A stretch of DNA of 64,000 nucleotides from GCA-2731375 sp964344935 (GTDB lineage: Bacteria > Pseudomonadota > Alphaproteobacteria > GCA-2731375), in NCBI GenBank assembly GCA_964344935.1, contig CAYFPL010000012.1:1-64000 (forward strand). Reading direction: 5' to 3'. Below the pieces are notes generated by a model. That model saw only the letters and a list, made by a program, of their open reading frames with translations. It was not told the DNA's origin and did no database searches. Positions 42,659 to 51,545 of the stretch are shown piece after piece. The position numbers and the translations under genes were made by a program. Each line of letters opens with the position of its first letter. Within the stretch, counting starts at the first letter, position 1.

Positions 42659-42976
42659 CTAGGTCTCCCCGTCCAGATTGCCCCGTACGGCACCGTTAAA
42701 GCCATGGACGACGCGATTGCCCCTATACGGCACCAGGGGCACTTCGCGGCTTTGCCCCGGTTCGAACCGGATGGCGGTGCCCGCCGGAATATCCAGGCGG
42801 CGGCCACGGGCTGTCTCCCGGTCGAAATCCAGGGCCGCGTTTGTCTCGGAGAAGTGATAGTGGCTGCCGACCTGGATGGGCCTGTCGCCGGTATTGGCGA
42901 CCTTAACAGTGATGACATCCTGATCCTGGTTCAGGATCAACTCGCCTGGTTGCGCAATGATTTCGCCTGGAATCAT
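42659..42976 (-). CDS. ureB: Urease subunit beta
   Basis: The protein has 105 residues. Motifs are MIPGEIIAQPGELILN at the start, GDRPIQVGSHYHFSETN (about 28-44) and RFEPGQSREVPLVPYRGNRVVHGFN near the C-terminus, read as PGQSREVPLV. ATG 42976 is the family start; an upstream Met in the same frame is less likely. It lies 11 bases after ureA. Confidence 0.95.
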   Translation of the reverse strand: MIPGEIIAQPGELILNQDQDVITVKVANTGDRPIQVGSHYHFSETNAALDFDRETARGRRLDIPAGTAIRFEPGQSREVPLVPYRGNRVVHGFNGAVRGNLDGET

Positions 42977-42987
42977 GATCGGCCTCC

Positions 42988-43290
42988 TCAACGGATTGGC
43001 TGGTGTACGGTGACCAGTTTGGTCCCGTCGGGAAACGTGGCTTCGACCTGGACGTCATGAAGCATCTCGGGAATGCCTTCCATGACCTGATCCCGGCTGA
43101 TCACTTCCGCGCCGGCCGTCATCAGGTCCGCCACGCTGCGGCCGTCGCGGGCACCTTCGACAACGAAATCTGTGATCAGGGCCACCGCCTCGGGGTAGTT
43201 CAACTTGACGCCGCGACCCAGCCGGTTGCGGGCGACCATGGCTGCCGTCGCGACCAGCAGCTTGTCTTTTTCCCGTGGTGTCAGAAACAT
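42988..43290 (-). CDS. ureA: Urease subunit gamma
   Basis: The protein has 100 residues, standard. It starts MFLTPREKDKLLV and has RGVKLNYPEAVALITDFV and TFPDGTKLVTVHQPIR. AGGAGG lies 5 bases before ATG 43290, which settles the start. It begins 25 bases after ureD. Confidence 0.95.
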   Translation of the reverse strand: MFLTPREKDKLLVATAAMVARNRLGRGVKLNYPEAVALITDFVVEGARDGRSVADLMTAGAEVISRDQVMEGIPEMLHDVQVEATFPDGTKLVTVHQPIR

Positions 43291-43315
43291 CTCACTCCTC
43301 CTAAAGGCTTTAAAA

Positions 43316-44164
43316 TCAACAGGCCCAAACCCGGGGCAGGGGGCGATGGCGTTCATGCAGGGCGGTGCGGAACGCCAAAAGGAATTCTTCCACGTCATGA
43401 CGAAGGATCAGGGCATCATCCGCCAAAAACCGGCAGATGATTAATCCGGGCCTTGTACTGGCCCCGGCACGACATCTGCAGCGCCGCAACTGGCCTTTCA
43501 CCGGTCCGGCATAAGTTTCGGCGTCGTTGGCTACGTATATCAATGTCGCCACTGCCACCGCGCCGTCCAAAAGTGCCGGCCCCCGGCGCCGTTTATCGAT
43601 ATTGCCGGAGAGACGGAAATCGTCGGCCCAAATCAATTTCCCATCACGGCGCAGACGCCACCGGTCATGGATCCTTGCATCGCGCAACAATTCACCGCTG
43701 GCACGGCGTCCAAGGATCAACCAATCCAGTGCCAGGACGCGACTATCGCAATCGATACGAATGTCCATTCGGCGGCTCAGCGCGGCGCCGTCGAACAATA
43801 TGGTCTCTTGTGGCAGCCATTCGAGATGGGCGCCTCCCCCCACGTCTAAGGAATTTTCGACACGGCTTTCGCCGTCGCGGGAGCGGTAGATTTTCTCGGC
43901 TGCCTGCGTCGTGGCGGCGATCGTTGCACCCCGGTCTGCCGAGATACCATAGCGCAGCCGATCGCCATCGGTGATACCACCGGCGGTATTCAGCAACACA
44001 GCCTCGACGTCGCGGCCAGGTCGGCGGGGCAAAAGAATGCGGCACGGATTGGCTTGGTGCAGACGGTCGAGGCGGTTGTCGGGTCCGCTAAACGAGACAA
44101 AGGCTTCGCCGTCGAGGCGCTGGAGTTTGGGGGCCGGGTCAGACGGTGAGGTAGCGGCGAACAT
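43316..44164 (-). CDS. ureD: Urease accessory protein UreD
   Basis: The protein has 282 residues. Motifs are LLNTAGGITDGDRLRYG (about 63-79), AEKIYRS and LEWLPQETILFDGA (about 115-128), which define the UreD/UreH family. It is the platform on apo-urease for UreF and UreG. ATG 44164 lies 26 bases inside the end of urtE and has GGAGGAAG just before it. It is the joint between the transporter genes and the enzyme genes. Confidence 0.92.
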   Translation of the reverse strand: MFAATSPSDPAPKLQRLDGEAFVSFSGPDNRLDRLHQANPCRILLPRRPGRDVEAVLLNTAGGITDGDRLRYGISADRGATIAATTQAAEKIYRSRDGESRVENSLDVGGGAHLEWLPQETILFDGAALSRRMDIRIDCDSRVLALDWLILGRRASGELLRDARIHDRWRLRRDGKLIWADDFRLSGNIDKRRRGPALLDGAVAVATLIYVANDAETYAGPVKGQLRRCRCRAGASTRPGLIICRFLADDALILRHDVEEFLLAFRTALHERHRPLPRVWAC

Positions 44165-44834
44165 CTTCCTCCACCATATCCGACCTTTGGCCCGATAGCA
44201 CCACCTCGCCCCGTTCCATGACCACGAATGCGTCCGCCAAATCGCGGGCGAATTCGAAATATTGCTCCACCAGCACGATGGCCATATCGCCGCGATCCCG
44301 CAGCAGAGCGATAATACGCTGGATGTCCTTGATGATGGAGGGTTGAATGCCTTCGGTGGGTTCGTCCAAAACCAACAGGCGCGGTTGCATGGCGAGAGCC
44401 CGGGCGATGGCCAGCTGCTGCTGCTGGCCGCCTGAAAGATCACCGCCCCGGCGGCTCAGCATATCCTTCAGTACGGGGAACAACTTGAAGGTTTCCGGCG
44501 GCAGGCGCCGTTCGGCGCGGGGCAGGGCGGCGAACCCTGACCGAAGATTCTCGTCAACGGTCAGAAACGGAAAGATTTCCCGACCCTGGGGGACATAGGC
44601 GATGCCGGCCCGGGCCCGGGCATGACTAGGCAACTTTGTGATGTCTTGTTCTTCCCAGTCGATGCGGCCGCCTTGGATCGCCTGCTGTCCGACAATGGCG
44701 CGCAAAAGAGAGGTCTTGCCGACACCGTTGCGGCCCAGCACGCAAGTTACCTCGCCAGGCCGTGCCGCCAATGAGACGCCGCGCAGGGCCTGGGAGGCGC
44801 CATAATAGAGGTCGATCTTGTCTACCTGCAGCAT
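44139..44834 (-). CDS. urtE: Urea ABC transporter ATP-binding protein UrtE
   Basis: The protein has 231 residues. It has Walker A GRNGVGKTSLL (about 34-44), the signature LSGGQQQQLAIARAL (about 134-148), and Walker B LLVLDEPTEGIQPS, typical of the LivF/UrtE class. It ends DVRRYLTV. One of two ATPases of the urea importer. It lies 3 bases after urtD and overlaps ureD. Confidence 0.95.
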   Translation of the reverse strand: MLQVDKIDLYYGASQALRGVSLAARPGEVTCVLGRNGVGKTSLLRAIVGQQAIQGGRIDWEEQDITKLPSHARARAGIAYVPQGREIFPFLTVDENLRSGFAALPRAERRLPPETFKLFPVLKDMLSRRGGDLSGGQQQQLAIARALAMQPRLLVLDEPTEGIQPSIIKDIQRIIALLRDRGDMAIVLVEQYFEFARDLADAFVVMERGEVVLSGQRSDMVEEDVRRYLTV

Positions 44835-44837
44835 GAG

Positions 44838-45575
44838 CTAGCGTCCTAAATAGACTTCGATGACTTTTTCATCGTTTTGCACGCTTTCCAACGATCCCTC
44901 GGACAGCACCGCGCCTTCATGAAGAACAGTGACCCGTGTGCCCAAGGCGCGCACGAACTCCATGTCATGTTCGACCACTACGACCGAGCGTGTCGTGGCG
45001 ATCTCCCGCAAAAGGTCGGCTGTCTGTTCCGTTTCCGCGTCAGTCATGCCGGCAACCGGTTCATCCACCAACAGCAGTTCCGGTTCCTGCATCAGCAGCA
45101 TGCCGATCTCCAGCCATTGTTTTTGGCCGTGAGACAGATCGCCGGCCAGTTTGTGACGGTCGTCCGTCAGGGAGATGGTTTCGAGCGTCTTGTCGATGGC
45201 GCATTGCTGCTCGCCTGACAGGTGCGCGGCCAGGGTAGCAAATGGCCCGCGCGGCGCCTTTTGCGCCAGTTGCAGGTTGTCCAGGACGCTGTGGCTCTCA
45301 AAGACCGTTGGCTTCTGGAACTTGCGTCCAATACCCAAATTGGCGATTTCCGCTTCGTCCATCCTGGTCAGGTCGATATCGCCCTGGAACAGCGCAACGC
45401 CTTTGTCCGGCCGGGTGCGACCGGTGATGATATCCATCATGGTGGTCTTGCCTGCCCCGTTGGGGCCGATCACGGCGCGCATTTCACCCTGTTCAACAAC
45501 GAGGCTTAGGTCGTTCAACGCCTTGAAACCGGCAAAGCTGACCGAGATGCCGTCAAGGTAAAGCACATCGCTCAT
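44838..45575 (-). CDS. urtD: Urea ABC transporter ATP-binding protein UrtD
   Basis: The protein has 245 residues. It has Walker A GPNGAGKTTMMDII (about 37-50), the signature LSHGQKQWLEIGMLL (about 147-161, LSHGQ as usual for UrtD), and Walker B LLLVDEPVAGM. It resembles LivG with the UrtD-specific signature. The start overlaps the urtC stop by four bases. Confidence 0.95.
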   Translation of the reverse strand: MSDVLYLDGISVSFAGFKALNDLSLVVEQGEMRAVIGPNGAGKTTMMDIITGRTRPDKGVALFQGDIDLTRMDEAEIANLGIGRKFQKPTVFESHSVLDNLQLAQKAPRGPFATLAAHLSGEQQCAIDKTLETISLTDDRHKLAGDLSHGQKQWLEIGMLLMQEPELLLVDEPVAGMTDAETEQTADLLREIATTRSVVVVEHDMEFVRALGTRVTVLHEGAVLSEGSLESVQNDEKVIEVYLGR

Positions 45576-46648
45576 GATGCAGCCCGCCTGGATACGAGCC
45601 TCAGACTTCCAGCGATGCCCTTGGGCAGGAACAGGGTGACGGCAATGAAGAGGCCGCCCAACGCGAATAGCCAGATTTCCGGAAAGGCGGCCGTGAAGTA
45701 GCTTTTCGCCATGTTCACGGCGACGGCGCCCATGGCCGCGCCATATAGGGTGCCACGCCCACCCAAAGCGACCCAGACCACGATTTCGATGGAGTTCGCC
45801 GGGGCGAATTCGCCGGGATTGATGATGCCCACCTGGGGCACGTACAGGGCGCCGGCAATCCCGGCCATCACCGCCGAGAGGGTAAAGACGAAGAGCTTGT
45901 AATGTTCGACGCGATATCCGAGGAAGCGGGTGCGGCTCTCGGCGTCGCGGATGCCGACCAGGACCTTGCCCAATTTCGACGTCACGATGGCCCGGCAGAG
46001 GACGAAGCCGGCCAATAACGCGATACCGGAGGCGATGAACAGCCCGGCGCGCGTCCCTTGGCTGCGCAGATCGAAGCCGAGGAGTTCCTTGAAGTCGGTC
46101 AGGCCGTTGTTGCCGCCGAAACCCATGTCATTGCGGAAGAATGCCAGCATCAGGGCGAAGGTCATGGCCTGGGTGATGATGGAAAAATAAACGCCGCTGA
46201 CCCGGCTGCGGAAGGCGAACCAGCCGAAAACAAATGCCAGGGCACCAGGCACCAGCATCACCATGGCCATGGCGAAGGCGAAATTATCAAAACCGTACCA
46301 GTACCAGGGCAGTTCCTGCCAATTCAGGAAGACCATGAAATCGGGCAGTTCCGCATTGCCATAAACGCCCCGGTCGCCGATCTGGCGCATCAGGTGCATG
46401 CCCATGGCATAACCGCCGAGGGCAAAGAATGCGCCGTGGCCCAGGCTCAAGATGCCGCAATAGCCCCAGATCAAGTCCACGGATAGCGCCAAAATGGCGA
46501 AGGCCAGGTATTTACCGAACAAGCTGACCACATAGTTGGGAACGTGCAGGGCCGATGTCTCAGGTACGGCCAGGTTCAGGATAGGAACAACGATGGTGAT
46601 GGCCGCGACGGCGGCGGCAAAGATCCAGGCGCTGCGGTTCAAAATCAT
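45572..46648 (-). CDS. urtC: Urea ABC transporter permease UrtC
   Basis: The protein has 358 residues and about nine hydrophobic segments. It has the motif WGYCGILSLGHGAFFALGGYAMG (about 63-85, read as SLGHGAFFALGG) and FRSRVSGVYFSIITQAMTF, and GIRDAESRTRFLGYRVEHYKL facing the ATPases. It belongs to the LivM-like branched-chain amino-acid/urea permeases of the inner membrane. It starts 3 bases after urtB. Confidence 0.95.
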   Translation of the reverse strand: MILNRSAWIFAAAVAAITIVVPILNLAVPETSALHVPNYVVSLFGKYLAFAILALSVDLIWGYCGILSLGHGAFFALGGYAMGMHLMRQIGDRGVYGNAELPDFMVFLNWQELPWYWYGFDNFAFAMAMVMLVPGALAFVFGWFAFRSRVSGVYFSIITQAMTFALMLAFFRNDMGFGGNNGLTDFKELLGFDLRSQGTRAGLFIASGIALLAGFVLCRAIVTSKLGKVLVGIRDAESRTRFLGYRVEHYKLFVFTLSAVMAGIAGALYVPQVGIINPGEFAPANSIEIVVWVALGGRGTLYGAAMGAVAVNMAKSYFTAAFPEIWLFALGGLFIAVTLFLPKGIAGSLRLVSRRAAS

Positions 46649-46651
46649 CCC

Positions 46652-48256
46652 CTAGCCCTCCGCCGCGCGGCCTTTGAGGGCGAACAGGCCACGGGGGCGT
46701 TTCTGGATGAACAGGATGACAAGCACCAGGATCAGGATCTTGCCCAAAACGGCGCCCGCATAGGGTTCGAGGAATTTGTTGGCCACGCCCAAGGACAGCG
46801 CACCGACCAGCGTGCCCCATAAATTGCCTACGCCACCAAAGACGACCACCAGAAAACTGTCGATGATATAGCTTTGTCCCAGATTGGGGCTCACGTTGTC
46901 GATCTGGCTCAAAGCTACGCCCGCCAAGCCGGCCACGCCCGAGCCCAAACCGAAGGTCATGGCATCGATCCAGTTGGATCGAATACCCACCGCGTTGGCC
47001 ATGGCCCGGTTTTGGGTCACTGCCCGCATGCGCAGGCCAAAATCCGTATAGCGGATGATCAAAGTCAGAACCAGGAAGACCAGCGCGGCAAAAATAATGA
47101 TGCAGATGCGGTTGTTGGTCAGAACAAGTCCACCAGTAATCTCGATGGAACCGCTCATCCAGGCAGGCGCAATGACCTCCCGGTTGGTCGGGCCAAAGAT
47201 AGAGCGCACGAACTGTTGCAAAACCAGGCTCAAGCCCCAGGTCGCCAATAGGGTTTCCAGTGGCCGGCCGTACAGATAGCGGATGACGCTCCGTTCCAGG
47301 CAGATGCCGAACAGACCGGCGACGCAGAAGGCCGCGGGGATGGACAGCAAGAGAGACTCGGTGACCGCGTCCGGGTAATAGGCGTGCACGACTGTTTGCA
47401 CCACATGGGTGGTGTAGGCGCCCAACATGACCATTTCACCATGGGCCATGTTGATCACTCCCATGACACCGAATGTGATGGCGAGGCCGATTGCCGCCAA
47501 CAGGAGCACCGAGCCCAAGCTGAAGCCTTGGAAGATATTCTGCAGAATATTGAAGAAGGCCAATCGTTGTTCGATGCTGGCTGCCGCGTTTTTGATTGCG
47601 GTCAGCAGATCGCCATTCGCCGTTAATGCTGCCGCGGCCAACAGGGCGCGAACATCCTGGTCGGGAAACTCGGCCAGTCTCCTGGCAGCGGCGAGTTTTT
47701 CCTCCGCCGTGCCATGGCGTAGCCGCGTTGCAGCCAGGGTCCGGGCCAGGGCCTCGCGTACGGCTTCATCCGCTTCCCGGGCATAGGCCTTCGCAAGAGC
47801 CGGCAGACTGTCCTTACCGGCGGACTTGAACATGGTTTGTGCCGCGGCCAAACGCTTTGCGGGCTCGTCACTGAATAGTGTCAGGGCGCCAAGGGCGCCG
47901 CGCAGGATGCCTCGCAGCTTGTTGTTGACGCGGATCTTCTTGCTGCTCCGTGGTTTAACGGGCCCAAGGTTCTGATCCGACAGGGGATGGAAGGAAATCT
48001 TTTTGCCGTCAATTTTCTTAATAATGATAATTGCGCCGTCGGATTTGCGCCTATGCAGGCGACCTTCCAACAGGGCTGTCAGGGGGGCGACGACACGGGC
48101 ATCGCCGCTTGCCGCCAATTTCTCAACCGCGGTGATCTTTGCTTTGAAGCTTTTGGCCTTTAGGCCGGCCAACAGCTCAGCGGTATCGGCCTGAGCTGTG
48201 GGTGATAATGTTGCCGCCGTAACGAGCAGGAACAGTGAAAGGAAATATCTTCGCAC
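46652..48256 (-). CDS. urtB: Urea ABC transporter permease UrtB
   Basis: The protein has 534 residues. It starts with a signal peptide (about 1-23) and a periplasmic, helical-repeat-like domain (about 25-230), then a LivH-type permease domain of about eight helices with INMAHGEMVMLGAYT (about 268-282) and GLGSGVAGLAGVALSQI (about 437-453). The extra N-terminal domain is normal for UrtB. It is separated from urtA by a strong hairpin (48310-48343). Confidence 0.93.
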   Translation of the reverse strand: MRRYFLSLFLLVTAATLSPTAQADTAELLAGLKAKSFKAKITAVEKLAASGDARVVAPLTALLEGRLHRRKSDGAIIIIKKIDGKKISFHPLSDQNLGPVKPRSSKKIRVNNKLRGILRGALGALTLFSDEPAKRLAAAQTMFKSAGKDSLPALAKAYAREADEAVREALARTLAATRLRHGTAEEKLAAARRLAEFPDQDVRALLAAAALTANGDLLTAIKNAAASIEQRLAFFNILQNIFQGFSLGSVLLLAAIGLAITFGVMGVINMAHGEMVMLGAYTTHVVQTVVHAYYPDAVTESLLLSIPAAFCVAGLFGICLERSVIRYLYGRPLETLLATWGLSLVLQQFVRSIFGPTNREVIAPAWMSGSIEITGGLVLTNNRICIIIFAALVFLVLTLIIRYTDFGLRMRAVTQNRAMANAVGIRSNWIDAMTFGLGSGVAGLAGVALSQIDNVSPNLGQSYIIDSFLVVVFGGVGNLWGTLVGALSLGVANKFLEPYAGAVLGKILILVLVILFIQKRPRGLFALKGRAAEG

Positions 48257-48309
48257 CGCATTGCTCCTACGCCGAAAGGGAAACTAAAAAAAAGAAGTCT
48301 TGAGGGGGT

Positions 48310-48343
48310 GGGGAGGCGGCCCAAACGCGCTCGCCGCCTCCCC
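48310..48343 (-). terminator. Intercistronic hairpin between urtA and urtB
   Basis: Perfect 11-base arms (GGGGAGGCGGC at 48310-48320 and GCCGCCTCCCC at 48333-48343) with a 12-base loop. In the minus reading a T8 run follows about 14 bases after the stem, too far for a classical terminator. It more probably stabilises the urtA part of the message or partly attenuates, so that more binding protein than permease is made. Confidence 0.6.
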
Positions 48344-48351
48344 CAGGGAAG

Positions 48352-49641
48352 TTAGTTGGTGAAAGCGGGTTTCTTGCAGTTGCCGCAGACCCAAGGATAG
48401 GTCCAGTCGGCGGTCAATTCCGCGCTTTCGGGGATGAAGTCGGACCAGGCATCGCCAATCACTTCGCCGTCGGTCTGCCAGACCACGTCGAACTGGCCGT
48501 CGTCCTGGATTTCACCGATCAGGACGGGCTTGGAGAGGTGGTGGTTGGTGTTCATCACCGCCATGCCGCCGGTCAGGTTCTTGACCTTTTGGCCGTACAT
48601 GGCCTGGCGCACCGCGTCCACATTGGTGGTGCCAGCCTGCTTCACGGCCTGGGTCCACATCTTGAAACCGATATAGGTGGCTTCCATGGGATCGTTGGTC
48701 ACGCGCTTTTCATCCTTGATGAAACCGTGCCAGGCCTTGATGAAGTCATCGTTTTCAGGCGCGTCGACGGACATGAAGTAATTCCAGGCCGCCAGATGAC
48801 CCACCAGGGGGGCCGTATCCAGGCCGGCCAGTTCCTCTTCACCGACCGAGAAGGCGACCACGGGGACGTCCTCGGCCTTGATGCCCTGGTTGCCGAGCTC
48901 TTTGTAGAAGGGCACGTTGGCGTCACCGTTGATGGTAGAGACCACGGCGGTCTTGATGCCTTGCGAAGCGAACTTCTTCACGTTGGCCACGATGGTCTGC
49001 CAATCGGAATGACCAAAGGGCGTGTACTCCTCCATGATGTCTTTGTCGGTGATGCCCTTGCTGTTCAGGAAGGCGCGGAGGATTTTGTTGGTGGTCCGGG
49101 GATAGACATAGTCCGTGCCCAATAGGACGAAGCGCTTGGCACCGCCGCCATCTTCGCTCATCAGATACTCTACTGCCGGGATCGCCTGCTGGTTCGGGGC
49201 GGCGCCGGTGTAGAACACATTGCGGGAGCTCTCCTCGCCCTCGTACTGCACGGGGTAAAACAGCATGCCGTTCAGTTCCTCAAACACCGGCAGCACCGAT
49301 TTCCGGGAAACGGAGGTCCAGCAGCCGAACACCACGTCGACCTTGTTGACCTGAATTAACTCACGGGCCTTTTCAGCGAACAGGGGCCAGTTCGATGCCG
49401 GGTCGACCACCACGGCCTCGACCTTCTTGCCCAACAGGCCGCCTTCCTTGTTCAACTGATCGACCATCATCAGGACCGAATCCTTCAAAGTGGTTTCTGA
49501 AATGGCCATGGTTCCCGACAGGGAATGCAACACGCCGACTTTGATGGTTTCGGCGGCCTTCGCAGTAACGGCGGTTGCCCCGACGCCGACCGCTAATGCC
49601 GCGGCGGCGAATGTGTTAAGGGCGCTTCGTCTGCTAATCAT
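48352..49641 (-). CDS. urtA: Urea ABC transporter substrate-binding protein UrtA
   Basis: The protein has 429 residues. ATG 49641 starts a signal peptide with a twin-arginine-like ISRRSAL (about 2-8) and a hydrophobic stretch ending TAKAAE. The mature protein follows the UrtA pattern: IKVGVLHSLSGTMAISET (about 35-52), GCWTSVSRKSVLPV, LFYPVQYEGEE and TYPWVCGNCKKPAF at the end. It binds urea in the periplasm. A sigma-54 promoter is 44 bases upstream. It is the first gene of the 12-gene urt-ure unit. Confidence 0.95.
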   Translation of the reverse strand: MISRRSALNTFAAAALAVGVGATAVTAKAAETIKVGVLHSLSGTMAISETTLKDSVLMMVDQLNKEGGLLGKKVEAVVVDPASNWPLFAEKARELIQVNKVDVVFGCWTSVSRKSVLPVFEELNGMLFYPVQYEGEESSRNVFYTGAAPNQQAIPAVEYLMSEDGGGAKRFVLLGTDYVYPRTTNKILRAFLNSKGITDKDIMEEYTPFGHSDWQTIVANVKKFASQGIKTAVVSTINGDANVPFYKELGNQGIKAEDVPVVAFSVGEEELAGLDTAPLVGHLAAWNYFMSVDAPENDDFIKAWHGFIKDEKRVTNDPMEATYIGFKMWTQAVKQAGTTNVDAVRQAMYGQKVKNLTGGMAVMNTNHHLSKPVLIGEIQDDGQFDVVWQTDGEVIGDAWSDFIPESAELTADWTYPWVCGNCKKPAFTN

Positions 49642-49684
49642 TGAGATATCTCCATAGGGGTTGTCTTGCACCGCCCATGGTTTT

Positions 49685-49699
49685 GCAATCCGCGTGCCA
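49685..49699 (-). promoter_or_regulatory. Sigma-54 (RpoN) promoter of the urt-ure operon
   Basis: The minus strand reads TGGCACGCGGATTGC, an exact match to the -24/-12 consensus TGGCAC-N5-TTGC. Its -12 GC is at 49685-49686, so transcription should start near 49673, some 30 bases before the urtA ATG. This suits NtrC control under nitrogen limitation. An NtrC enhancer should lie farther upstream (49750-49920); I see only weak candidates there. Confidence 0.85.
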
Positions 49700-49938
49700 A
49701 TTCCTAAAAGGCCGTCATCTTTCACCTAATAGACTGAACATGAAGGGAAAAATCAGTTGTTGACCGAATTCGCCATGAATCTCATTTGCCTAAATAGTGT
49801 GCAATCTTTAGGCATGCCCATTCAATGGGCTGACTAATTCTTGTGCAAAGGTTGCCATGACGGCGGCTTCGGTCAAAATAAGACACCGGCTGCCATTGGC
49901 GGCCGCACGGGGTTGTCTTGCACCAATGGATAGTCCCG

Positions 49939-49969
49939 GGACACCGTGGCAGTCACTGCCACGGTGTCC
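49939..49969. repeat. Long perfect inverted repeat
   Basis: Arms GGACACCGTGGCAGT (49939-49953) and ACTGCCACGGTGTCC (49955-49969) are perfectly complementary around one central base. It lies 40 bases beyond the stop of the NTF2-like gene and could be its terminator, although no T-run follows, or a protein-binding site upstream of the urt promoter. Confidence 0.75.
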
Positions 49970-50008
49970 GAATTATCTCGGACGGGTCGCGACCGTTTTG
50001 TTTGGTTT

Positions 50009-50464
50009 CTAATCCGCTCGCTGCGGGTAGCGTTCGCCGGCCTCCGGTGCTTGGCCGGGCAGCCAGGTCTCGTGGACGTGGGACCAGACGACGCCATTGG
50101 GCGTGCCGGCCTGGCGTTGGAATAAGGCCGTGGTCAGGCGGGCGGAAGTGGATTCGCCCAGGCCATGCCATTCCTCGTACATAACCAGGGCGCGGTCGCC
50201 CAAATCGCGCACGCAACGGTAATTCTCAATCCAGATACGAAAATTGTCGGCCTGATCGGCGAGGGCGCCGTGGCCGGCCTCGAACTCAGGCAGCAGGGCA
50301 GCGCGATCGGTGACGGTGCCAAGGGGGCTGACGATCAGAAATCCGTCGCCGATGACGTTTTCAAATCGGGCAAAGGTAGCGGCATCACGCGGCAAGGTGC
50401 CGGCAAGCCAACCTTCGAGGAACACATGCAGATCCGTCACCTCACGACCACAATCGGCGTCCAT
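50009..50464 (-). CDS. NTF2-like (SnoaL/DUF4440-type) protein
   Basis: The protein has 151 residues, one NTF2-like cone domain, seen from the N-terminal helix with FARFENVIGDGFLIVSPLG (about 31-49) to the strands VMYEEWHG and WSHVHETWLPG. Such proteins bind or isomerise small molecules, but no catalytic residues can be assigned. No signal peptide. It stands alone on the minus strand. Confidence 0.7.
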   Translation of the reverse strand: MDADCGREVTDLHVFLEGWLAGTLPRDAATFARFENVIGDGFLIVSPLGTVTDRAALLPEFEAGHGALADQADNFRIWIENYRCVRDLGDRALVMYEEWHGLGESTSARLTTALFQRQAGTPNGVVWSHVHETWLPGQAPEAGERYPQRAD

Positions 50465-50645
50465 TCGTTCGTCCTCCCAAATTGTACAATTTATTCAATT
50501 GTCCTAGATTCATGTCCCGGCCGCAAACCGTTAGCGGCGGCGGCTTGCCACTGTTGCGAGTGTTGTGGGATAATCCCGCCATCATATTGCAAGTTGCCAC
50601 GAACCGATATCCGGTACTCTTTCAGAGCTAATCGCGGGACAGCAT
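50465..50645. promoter_or_regulatory. Divergent intergenic region
   Basis: This region separates the NTF2-like gene from the ABC exporter genes and should hold both promoters. No distinct operator or terminator was seen. Confidence 0.35.
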
Positions 50646-51545
50646 ATGTCTTCAGCCGGCGAAATAATCGCGCGCCTCGAAAACGCAACCAAATCATTTG
50701 GCGATCATCGAGCCCTCGAAAACTTCAGCATGGGCGTCGAGAGAGGCGAGATCGTGGCGCTGCTGGGCCCGAATGGTGCTGGCAAAACCACCGTTCTGTC
50801 TCTACTCTTGGGCTTGCGCCGACCGGATTCAGGTTCGGCGACGTTGTTCGGCCAAGATCCATCCGATCCCACGGCGCGATCGGGCATCGGTGTCACGCCG
50901 CAGGACTCGGCGTTTCCTCTGCATCTGACAATTCGGGAAGTCTTATCGCTCGTTGCGGCGCACTATGATAATTCGATTAGATTGCCGGAAATCCTTTCTG
51001 CCTTGGATTTGGAGGACCTGGCGGATCGTCAGACAGGCGGCTTGAGCGGGGGCGAAAAGCGCCGTCTCGCTCTGGCTCTTGCGTTCATCGGGCGCCCAGA
51101 GGCCGTGTTTCTTGACGAACCGACCACCGGTCTCGACGCGGCGGTGCGGCGACGCTTCTGGACCTATGCCCAAGATTATGCGCAAAACGGCGGTACTATT
51201 TTCCTGACCACCCATTATCTGGAAGAAGCCGATGCCCTGGCGCATCGGGTTTGCCTGATCGACCGCGGCCGGCTGCGGCACGAAGGTAGCGTGGCGGAGA
51301 TCAAGGCCCGGGTGGAAATCAAGAAAGTCCGGTTTCGCTCGCCGCAGAAACCAGAACTCAGCGGCGTGGAGCAAGCGGTTTCGGAGAACGGTTGGCACAC
51401 CTTGCACACCAAGGATGCGGACGAACTCGTCAAGGCACTCGTTGCCTCCGGTGCAACATTCGAGGAACTGGAGGTGGCGCCAATCTCGTTGGAAGAAGCA
51501 ATCCTGATGTTGACAGGGGACGGCGACGGCGGGCCCCAAACATGA
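50646..51545 (+). CDS. ABC-2 exporter ATP-binding protein
   Basis: The protein has 299 residues. It has Walker A GPNGAGKTTVL (about 40-50), the signature LSGGEKRRLALAL (about 133-145), Walker B AVFLDEPTTGLD and the switch His in FLTTHYLEEAD, all of the DrrA/CcmA-like class. A C-terminal extension (about 220-299) is typical of this class. It pairs with the permease gene, which starts at the stop (ATGA). The substrate is unknown; drugs, lipids or polysaccharide are possible. Confidence 0.9.
   Translation: MSSAGEIIARLENATKSFGDHRALENFSMGVERGEIVALLGPNGAGKTTVLSLLLGLRRPDSGSATLFGQDPSDPTARSGIGVTPQDSAFPLHLTIREVLSLVAAHYDNSIRLPEILSALDLEDLADRQTGGLSGGEKRRLALALAFIGRPEAVFLDEPTTGLDAAVRRRFWTYAQDYAQNGGTIFLTTHYLEEADALAHRVCLIDRGRLRHEGSVAEIKARVEIKKVRFRSPQKPELSGVEQAVSENGWHTLHTKDADELVKALVASGATFEELEVAPISLEEAILMLTGDGDGGPQT

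Noticed and set aside
47384..47830. Plus-strand frames opposite urtB
   Set aside because: Shadows of a well-conserved permease gene.
49750..49920. NtrC enhancer sites upstream of the sigma-54 promoter
   Set aside because: Only loose half-site matches such as TGTGCAA were seen, not a good palindromic GCAC-N-GTGC pair, so none is called.
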